Notes under the pieces: model-generated
Told to the model about the DNA's origin: nothing
What the model saw: only the letters and a program-made list of their open reading frames with translations
Database searches by the model: none
Program-made: the position numbers and the translations under genes
Assembly (NCBI GenBank): GCA_026786325.1
Contig: JAJAYH010000169.1
Span: forward strand, 1-6,236
Origin: Alkalinema sp. CAN_BIN05
GTDB lineage: Bacteria; Cyanobacteriota; Cyanobacteriia; Leptolyngbyales; Leptolyngbyaceae
Reading direction: 5' to 3'
DNA: 6,236 bases
Shown: in pieces, positions 1 to 4,469 of the stretch
Numbering within the stretch: position 1 is the stretch's first letter
Layout of the letters: each line of letters opens with the position of its first letter

Positions 1-638
1 GTACTGTAATATCCCCGGCTGCCCGCGCAGCTATGGCAATTCAGGCGCGTCAACGCCCTAAAGAAGCCACCACACTTAATTCGCCAGAGTCTATACGTCA
101 ACGCTCGGAATCAGTACGATCGATTTCCAGTTCCATGAGCCAAGGGGACTCGAAGGGCCGAGGTGCCAATAGTGGGACAACAACAGGTCGTGGTGCCACA
201 CCTGCCCGATTAGATGCAGCGAGCGTTGAGAGCTATTATGCCAAAGGCCGACGCGATTTTGCCGCCCATCAGCTAGAAATGCTCCAGCTTCCACGTCTTG
301 ACCTGACAGAAGCGACATTCCATCAGGCTAACCTCAGAGGAGTTAACCTCCAAGGTTCGACTTTGACCAATGTTGATTTCGGACGGGCAAATCTTCACGG
401 CGCGAATTTGCGGGATGCGATTTTGGTGAAGGCGTATATGAGTAATGCGGATCTTCAGGATGCGGATTTGCGTGGGGCTGACTTGCGCAATGCTTACTTA
501 CTTAATGCAAATCTGCGCGGCACAAATCTGGGCGGTGCCAATTTAACGGGTGCAAAAATTACGCCAGAGCAATTGGCCATGGCAAAGATCAATTGGATGA
601 CCGTGAAACCCAATGGCAAGCGCGGCGGCAGTTGGTAG
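1..638 (+). CDS. Pentapeptide-repeat protein, C-terminal part, open at the left edge
   Basis: The first in-frame ATG is at 33, but the same frame has no stop back to base 1 (reading T-V-I-S-P-A-A-R-A-A before that ATG), and no ribosome binding site precedes it, so the gene probably starts outside the window. Counting from ATG 33 (201 residues), residues 1-65 are a Ser/Gly/Arg-rich disordered-looking linker. Residues 69-88 (YYAKGRRDFAAHQLEMLQLP) lead into 16 consecutive pentapeptide units at 94-173 (ANLRG, ADLRG, ANLTG type), enough for about four turns of a right-handed beta-helix. A conserved-looking tail, ITPEQLAMAKINWMTVKPNGKR, follows (residues 176-197). Linker, YxxGRRDF lead-in, pentapeptides and this tail resemble the C-terminus of cyanobacterial Ser/Thr kinases of the SpkB type. 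That is from memory, and no kinase domain is visible here. It could equally be a stand-alone pentapeptide protein. Convergent with the next gene, 20 bases away. Confidence 0.85.
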   Translation, partial: TVISPAARAAMAIQARQRPKEATTLNSPESIRQRSESVRSISSSMSQGDSKGRGANSGTTTGRGATPARLDAASVESYYAKGRRDFAAHQLEMLQLPRLDLTEATFHQANLRGVNLQGSTLTNVDFGRANLHGANLRDAILVKAYMSNADLQDADLRGADLRNAYLLNANLRGTNLGGANLTGAKITPEQLAMAKINWMTVKPNGKRGGSW

Positions 639-658
639 TGATTTGAATTTTTATTAAG

Positions 659-1312
659 CTAAGGCATCCATTCTAGTAAAAGGCTGCATCGGGTCTCGGA
701 GATAGCTTGGCCTTGCCAACGTTCTATTGTGGTTGCTAGACGGAATTGAGGCGCTATGGCATAACCAACCGATACTTTGCCAATACCGACTTCCCGATCG
801 CTTCCCACATTGATCCAAGTCTGCTGAATTGCAACATCTGCCCCGCCACCCCGAGACGGAATTAGCATCAGCTTTGCACCCAGATTTAAACCTTGGTTCT
901 GGGTGTTGGAGTTGGAAAGCGATCGCCACCCAACCACAGGGGCGATGTTGATATATCCACCTAAGGGCAATAAATAGGTCTGGGTATCGACTCCAGCGCT
1001 AGTGATAGTCCCACCGCTGCTGAAATGAGAACTCAGAGTAACGGGGGTTGGCCCAAGACGTAAATCTTCAAGCCCGATCGTCACGGCATTCGTGTTGGCT
1101 TGGGTAAATCGTGAATAACCAACCTGAAGGCGAGTCCGAAAGCTTGGATCGTTGGCGATTTCCCGGCGAATATCAGGTGCTTGGTTGAGCCATTTTTGTA
1201 GCGTTGGGCTATTGCGAATTTGAGGAGGAATATCAATGGGCATAGTCACCGCACGCACATGGTCACAGAGGGTGGTCGTTGAACAAAATAATTCATACAA
1301 AAAAGACTCCAC
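659..1312 (-). CDS. Conserved hypothetical protein, probable beta-rich or beta-barrel-like, start uncertain
   Basis: A 217-residue frame opens at GTG 1312 and ends in TAG at 659. Residues 24-66 (beginning MPIDIPPQIRNSPTLQKWL, then DPSFRTRLQVGYS) look like a conserved N-terminal segment. The rest is alternating polar/hydrophobic stretches rich in Gly, such as GGYINIAPVVGWR, GLNLGAKLML and VSVGYAI, ending LLLEWMP, which suggests beta-strands of a small barrel. I recall similar cyanobacterial hypothetical proteins but no function. Residues 1-23 do not form a convincing signal peptide, although this kind of protein would be expected to be exported. GTG 1312 lies inside the hairpin proposed as the acsF terminator, so a later start such as ATG 1243 (residue 24), or loss of the original 5' end, is possible. 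The frame is closed upstream by a TGA, so it cannot be extended. It lies downstream of acsF on the same strand, 49 bases away. Confidence 0.65.
   Translation of the reverse strand: MESFLYELFCSTTTLCDHVRAVTMPIDIPPQIRNSPTLQKWLNQAPDIRREIANDPSFRTRLQVGYSRFTQANTNAVTIGLEDLRLGPTPVTLSSHFSSGGTITSAGVDTQTYLLPLGGYINIAPVVGWRSLSNSNTQNQGLNLGAKLMLIPSRGGGADVAIQQTWINVGSDREVGIGKVSVGYAIAPQFRLATTIERWQGQAISETRCSLLLEWMP
919..926. repeat. HIP1 octamer
   Basis: Perfect GCGATCGC inside the hypothetical protein gene; a cyanobacterial genome signature. Confidence 0.8.
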
Positions 1313-1323
1313 AGTTGTGAAGC
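1299..1323 (-). terminator. Probable intrinsic terminator of acsF
   Basis: On the minus strand GCTTCAC (1323-1317), loop AACT and GTGGAGT (1312-1306) form a 7-bp stem with two G-T pairs, followed by C and six T (1304-1299). This is the classic rho-independent layout, and it begins 38 bases after the acsF stop codon. The most upstream GTG start of the next minus-strand gene (1312-1310) sits in the right arm of the stem. The stem is short and has wobble pairs, so termination may be partial. Confidence 0.55.
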
Positions 1324-1361
1324 CTTGTCATCGTATCAATTTTTACTAGAGTAATTACAGT

Positions 1362-2438
1362 CTAGAGAACCGTTCCATGGATTTTTTCCATGTCGATCGG
1401 CTTGATGAAATACAGCTTTAAGAGCTGGGTCACGGTGCTGGCGTAGTAGGGCAGCTTTTTCAAGAACTTGAGCGGCGCTGGGGCACTGGATGCACCGATC
1501 GTTGCAAGCTTTTCATTGTTGCTCACACAAGTCTCAAGGCTTGGGTAGAACCCAGGATGATCAACATCAATAATGACGGGGAAGACTTTTCCAGCCGATC
1601 GATTTGTTTTGTTAATCACTTCGCGCTCAAAATCACGAGTGGTGAATCCCAACATTTCGTAGAAGCCTGTACGCTGCATGTCATTCAGGTACATGGTGAC
1701 AAATACCGAAAGCAGGAAGAAACGGCACCAGAGGCGAGATTTCAGGCCCGTCAAGGTGTAAGGCTGGGCACGCATTACCGCATCGAAAAAGTCGCCATGA
1801 CGATTTTCATCTTGGCACCAGTTCTCAAAGAAGTTGAAAATCGGGTAAAGCTGATTCTCAGGATGCTGCTCTAGGTGACGATAAATGGTGATGTAACGCC
1901 AGTAGCCAATTTTCTCGGAGATGTAGGTCGCGTAGAAAATAAACTTCGGTTTGAAGAAGGTGTACTTCCGACTTTTGGTCAAGAAGCCCAAATCCAAGGA
2001 CATGTTGAAGTCCGACATCGCTTTATTCAGGAACCCAGCATGGCGGGCTTCATCGCGAGACATTAGGGCAAAGCCTTCCGCCAAGAGAGGATTTCGCTCT
2101 TTTAGTTTACGGGAGAGTTCTTTGTAAAGCAGGAATCCGGAGAATTCGGCAGTACAGGAGCGCTCTAAAAACTCAATGAATAATTTACGGGCTTCACCGC
2201 TGATGTGATCGAAGGACCGATCGAACAGCTCGTTGCGCACAAAATGATGACGGTTGTAATCAGCGCGGAACTCTTCCATCAAGGCGGACAACTCTTCTTC
2301 GTTGACCGACATGTCCATCTTCGCCATCTCTTCAAAGTCGGTGGTGTAGAAGCGTGGGGTGAGGATGGTTTCTTTGGACGGAGTTAACGTGCCGGGACGC
2401 AACTCTTGTAATGCAGGTTTTTTAAGAGAATCTACCAT
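1362..2438 (-). CDS. acsF: Mg-protoporphyrin IX monomethyl ester (oxidative) cyclase, aerobic AcsF/ChlA type
   Basis: A 358-residue diiron enzyme that uses O2 to build the isocyclic (fifth) ring of chlorophyll, turning Mg-protoporphyrin IX monomethyl ester into divinyl protochlorophyllide; it acts at or near the membrane with other cyclase subunits. The family signature is plain: ERSCTAEFSGFLLYKELSRK (92-111) with a likely iron-ligand Glu98, then MSRDEARHAGFL with the ExxH pair Glu130/His133, and a second pair Glu211/His214 in NWCQDENRHGDFF. YFRT-like TPRFYTTDFEEMAKMD near the N-terminus is also typical. Length and motifs are complete, with no sign of damage. Many cyanobacteria carry two copies, ChlAI (normal oxygen) and ChlAII (low oxygen); the N-terminus (LRPG-type, TPSKETILTPRF) looks closer to ChlAI, but this is a weak judgement. 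No Shine-Dalgarno is seen; a HIP1 octamer sits four bases before the ATG. Confidence 0.97.
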   Translation of the reverse strand: MVDSLKKPALQELRPGTLTPSKETILTPRFYTTDFEEMAKMDMSVNEEELSALMEEFRADYNRHHFVRNELFDRSFDHISGEARKLFIEFLERSCTAEFSGFLLYKELSRKLKERNPLLAEGFALMSRDEARHAGFLNKAMSDFNMSLDLGFLTKSRKYTFFKPKFIFYATYISEKIGYWRYITIYRHLEQHPENQLYPIFNFFENWCQDENRHGDFFDAVMRAQPYTLTGLKSRLWCRFFLLSVFVTMYLNDMQRTGFYEMLGFTTRDFEREVINKTNRSAGKVFPVIIDVDHPGFYPSLETCVSNNEKLATIGASSAPAPLKFLKKLPYYASTVTQLLKLYFIKPIDMEKIHGTVL

Positions 2439-2442
2439 GGGT

Positions 2443-2450
2443 GCGATCGC
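2443..2450. repeat. HIP1 octamer just upstream of acsF start
   Basis: Perfect GCGATCGC, the palindrome overrepresented in many cyanobacterial genomes. It lies four bases before the acsF ATG, where a Shine-Dalgarno sequence would be expected. Confidence 0.8.
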
Positions 2451-2549
2451 GCGCTCTTGGCGGGTTGACGTGGATTTTTGGTTATTCTTGAATTAAGGTT
2501 GATGACTTGGCCTAAAGCCTTAAGTTCATACAAACTTTTCTTGAACATG

Positions 2550-2555
2550 TTTATA
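2550..2555 (-). promoter_or_regulatory. Candidate -10 element for acsF
   Basis: TATAAA on the minus strand, preceded by TG, about 112 bases before the acsF ATG. No good -35 hexamer lies 16-18 bases upstream, so it would need activator help or be a different promoter class. A second TATAAA at 2656-2651 is equally poor in -35 match. The 249-base interval 2439-2687 holds no gene I can see. Confidence 0.25.
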
Positions 2556-2612
2556 CAGTGTATCAAAAGCGCTGGAGGGATCCGATCGGAAAACTCAGGA
2601 TGTTGATGTTTT

Positions 2613-2620
2613 GTTACATT
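2613..2620 (+). promoter_or_regulatory. Possible HLR1 half-site (RpaB type) in the acsF leader
   Basis: GTTACATT matches one half of the cyanobacterial HLR1 element, (G/T)TTACA(T/A)(T/A) repeated after two bases, which RpaB binds at light-responsive photosynthesis genes. The partner positions (TTGATGTT, 2603-2610) match poorly, so only one half is credible. It sits about 60 bases upstream of the candidate TATAAA at 2555-2550. Confidence 0.2.
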
Positions 2621-2687
2621 ACCTCAACTTTTTATATCAAATCTTAAGAATTTATAACGTCGTTGATGCTGCCTGTACTCATTAGTG

Positions 2688-3206
2688 CTAATTACGAATA
2701 AACCATTTTTGACTATTTAATCGCTGGGTCACACCGAGAAGCAATAAGTCGAGGGTGACTTTTCGTTCATCAATCCGGAACGACTCAAGAGTGCTGGCGA
2801 TCGATGCGGTGTTGGTCACGGAGAAACCGCGCTGGCCTTGAATATCTTCGGTGTAGAAATATAAGTTAAATTGGCGTTTTTCGTCAGTGGTATTCCATTT
2901 CCCCTGGATTTGCCAGCATTCTGGTGCGTTGTCGTAGCCCACCACTTCAACTTTTTGCTTCACAAACTGGAGGTCAACTGGACGAATGCCAGCGCACTCA
3001 AATGCGGCTTTAAGTCCCGGTAAGTAATGCTCTTCGATGAAAACTTGAAAGGGTTTGGCTTCGATCGCAGGGGGCTTTTCTTTTTTTGGTGGAGGTGTTG
3101 CAGCGTCAGGACTGGCTGCTTTTGGTGCTTTCTTTTCGATTTTTGATTCGACTTGTTCCGCGATGATCGGCTCTTTTTCGTCAGGCATGGCTAAAGTACG
3201 GTTCAT
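2688..3206 (-). CDS. DUF2996 family protein
   Basis: A 172-residue soluble protein of unknown function from a family found mainly in cyanobacteria. Residues 1-50 are a Lys/Pro/Ala/Glu-rich, probably disordered lead that ends in the KKEKPPAIEAKPF segment. The family domain follows from about residue 46 to the end: FIEEHYLPGLKAAF, ECWQIQGKW, RQFNLYFYTEDI, then the well-conserved STLESFRIDERKVTLDLLL (138-156) and a QRLNSQKWFIRN terminus. There is no signal peptide or membrane segment. The start at 3206 (MNRTLAMPDE) is not backed by a ribosome binding site; the second Met, at 3188 (MPDEKEP), is just as likely. It lies upstream of acsF on the same strand, but the 249-base gap suggests separate transcription. 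The hydrolase gene diverges from it. Function is not inferable from sequence. Confidence 0.9.
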   Translation of the reverse strand: MNRTLAMPDEKEPIIAEQVESKIEKKAPKAASPDAATPPPKKEKPPAIEAKPFQVFIEEHYLPGLKAAFECAGIRPVDLQFVKQKVEVVGYDNAPECWQIQGKWNTTDEKRQFNLYFYTEDIQGQRGFSVTNTASIASTLESFRIDERKVTLDLLLLGVTQRLNSQKWFIRN

Positions 3207-3217
3207 TAGTAATACAC

Positions 3218-3223
3218 ATCATA
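3218..3223 (-). promoter_or_regulatory. Candidate -10 element for the DUF2996 gene
   Basis: TATGAT on the minus strand, 12 bases before the first ATG of the DUF2996 gene. The -35 region is weak (TTAATC or TTTAAT at 17-18 bases). If used, the leader would be very short, which would favour the second Met at 3188 as start. It lies in the short divergent interval shared with the hydrolase gene. Confidence 0.25.
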
Positions 3224-3275
3224 AACGATTCAGACAACTGGATTAAACTCGGGCGCGACTCACTATTTGAAGCTT

Positions 3276-4106
3276 ATGACTCAATTTTCTTTATACACCG
3301 AAGAGTCGGGAACTGGATTTCCGTTGCTTTGTCTTCACGGCCATCCGGGTTCGGCTCGCAGTATGGGCATTTTTGCGGCGCGGCTGAACCACAGGTTTCG
3401 GGTGATTTCGCCTGATTTACGCGGCTATGGCAAAAGTCAGACTAAAGAACGTTTTGAGATTACACAGCATATCGAGGATTTGATTCGGCTGCTGGATCAG
3501 CGAGAAATCGATCGGACCTTAGTGCTGGGGTGGTCGCTGGGTGGAATTTTTGCGATGGAGTTAGCATTGCGGTATCCCGATCGGGTCAGCGGCTTAATTT
3601 TGGTGGCGACGGCAGCGAGACCATGGGGAAATCATCCAAAAATTTCGTTGGCAGATAATTTATTTACTGGGTTGGCCGGGATCTTGAATATTTTGCGTCC
3701 CGGTTGGCAATGGAATATTGACCAGTTGGGATCGCGATCGTTGTTCCGCCATCTAGTCCGACAGCAAACACCCGCTGTTTATCACTATCTTGCCCGAGAA
3801 GCGGTGTATGCCTATTTCAAAACGTCACGTCAGGCAGATCAGGCACTAAGTCGGGCGATTGAGTCAGGATATAATCGAGTTCCGGATTTGCCAAAATTAA
3901 CCTGTCCGGCACTGATGTTGATTGGAGAGTTCGATCGGCATATTGCGCCCTCGGCTAGTCTTGAGACGGCGAAAGCGATCGTCGGGTGCGAATGGGCGAC
4001 CTTCGATGCGGCTCATTTAATTCCTTGGGAATGTCCGGAAGAATTATTAGAACGCATTGAACAATGGCTGACGGTGCATCCCGAAATGGTCCGATCGGCA
4101 TCTTAG
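3276..4106 (+). CDS. Alpha/beta-fold hydrolase
   Basis: A 276-residue serine hydrolase of the alpha/beta fold, cytoplasmic by the lack of a signal peptide; substrate unknown. Numbered from ATG 3276: LCLHGHPGSA (18-27) is the oxyanion-hole strand, VISPDLRGYGKS (43-54) the usual DxRGxG motif, GWSLGG the nucleophile elbow with Ser87, then a helical cap around 120-205 (including YLAREAVYAYFKTSRQAD), Asp220 in LIGEFDRHIAP and His247 in AAHLIPWECPEE. The triad Ser87-Asp220-His247 is complete and the length is normal for single-domain members. A TTG three codons upstream (3267) is also in frame, but neither start has a clear ribosome binding site, so the ATG is preferred. The gene diverges from the DUF2996 gene and is followed by a strong hairpin. 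Esterase, epoxide hydrolase, haloperoxidase-like or MenH-like roles cannot be told apart here. Confidence 0.92.
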   Translation: MTQFSLYTEESGTGFPLLCLHGHPGSARSMGIFAARLNHRFRVISPDLRGYGKSQTKERFEITQHIEDLIRLLDQREIDRTLVLGWSLGGIFAMELALRYPDRVSGLILVATAARPWGNHPKISLADNLFTGLAGILNILRPGWQWNIDQLGSRSLFRHLVRQQTPAVYHYLAREAVYAYFKTSRQADQALSRAIESGYNRVPDLPKLTCPALMLIGEFDRHIAPSASLETAKAIVGCEWATFDAAHLIPWECPEELLERIEQWLTVHPEMVRSAS

Positions 4107-4132
4107 GCAACGCCCCACAAGCAATAAAATAA

Positions 4133-4171
4133 AAAATACCTCTGAGCTAAAAATAAACTCAGAGGTATTTT
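4133..4171. terminator. Bidirectional intrinsic terminator between convergent genes
   Basis: AAAATACCTCTGAG (4133-4146) and its exact reverse complement (4158-4171) form a perfect 14-bp stem around an 11-base A-rich loop. On the minus strand the stem runs straight into a T-rich tract (TTTTTT, then ATTTTATT to about 4123), so it should work best for the rlmB-DUF1816 unit. On the plus strand it begins 27 bases after the hydrolase stop, with only the stem's own TTTT as tail. Confidence 0.88.
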
Positions 4172-4220
4172 CATCTAGTTCCAAATAACACGAGTCTGAG
4201 CCAAAGGCCGATCGTCGAAT

Positions 4221-4448
4221 TCAATCGCTAATCGTAAGATTTGTGGGCCTACAGCGTTTAACTTCTACATGGATGTTCTGTGCCCCTTCCTGACGAAGAT
4301 CGTCGAGATAACCGGGCTGATGGCCAACCGCATCATTAGAGGACGAAAATGGACCAAAGTAGTAAGTGCAGGTAGGTAATTCGGTTTTTACCTCAACCCA
4401 CCAGGCCATTCCAACTTGCGCCATAGCGCTCAGTATTAGTTCTTTCAT
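4221..4448 (-). CDS. DUF1816 family small protein
   Basis: A 75-residue protein of a cyanobacterial family of unknown function. Its hallmark segments are present: AWWVEVKTELPTCTYYFGPF (15-34), a SSNDAVGHQPGYLDDLRQEGA stretch typical of a helix after a strand pair, and IHVEVKRCRPTNLTI near the end. Full family length, no signal peptide. Some members are linked to the phycobilisome linker CpcD-like fold; I recall this loosely and do not assign that role. The ATG at 4448 is the only sensible start. It follows rlmB by 21 bases on the same strand and ends about 50 bases before the strong hairpin, so the two genes are probably one transcription unit, although no shared function is evident. Confidence 0.88.
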   Translation of the reverse strand: MKELILSAMAQVGMAWWVEVKTELPTCTYYFGPFSSSNDAVGHQPGYLDDLRQEGAQNIHVEVKRCRPTNLTISD

Positions 4449-4469
4449 GTGGATCAGTTTTTCAAAGAG

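Noticed and set aside
91..318. Minus-strand frame of 75 residues
   Set aside because: It lies antisense to the linker and first pentapeptide units of a clear coding frame.
654..929. Minus-strand frame of 91 residues
   Set aside because: It is a shifted reading of the C-terminal part of the hypothetical protein gene; the 659-1312 frame has the protein-like pattern.
1557..2387. Three short plus-strand frames inside acsF (1557-1874, 1875-2066, 2205-2387)
   Set aside because: They are antisense to the strongly conserved cyclase coding sequence, with no recognisable features.
2681..2692. Palindrome ATTAGTGCTAAT over the DUF2996 stop codon as a terminator
   Set aside because: The stem is only 5 bp of A/T-rich pairs with a 2-base loop and no T tract, too weak to call.
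3055..3246. Plus-strand frame of 63 residues, Gly/Phe/Ala rich and hydrophobic
   Set aside because: It is antisense to the Lys/Pro-rich leader of the DUF2996 gene, which explains its odd composition.
3267..3269. TTG as start of the hydrolase
   Set aside because: An ATG three codons downstream is a better start, and the extra residues add nothing conserved.
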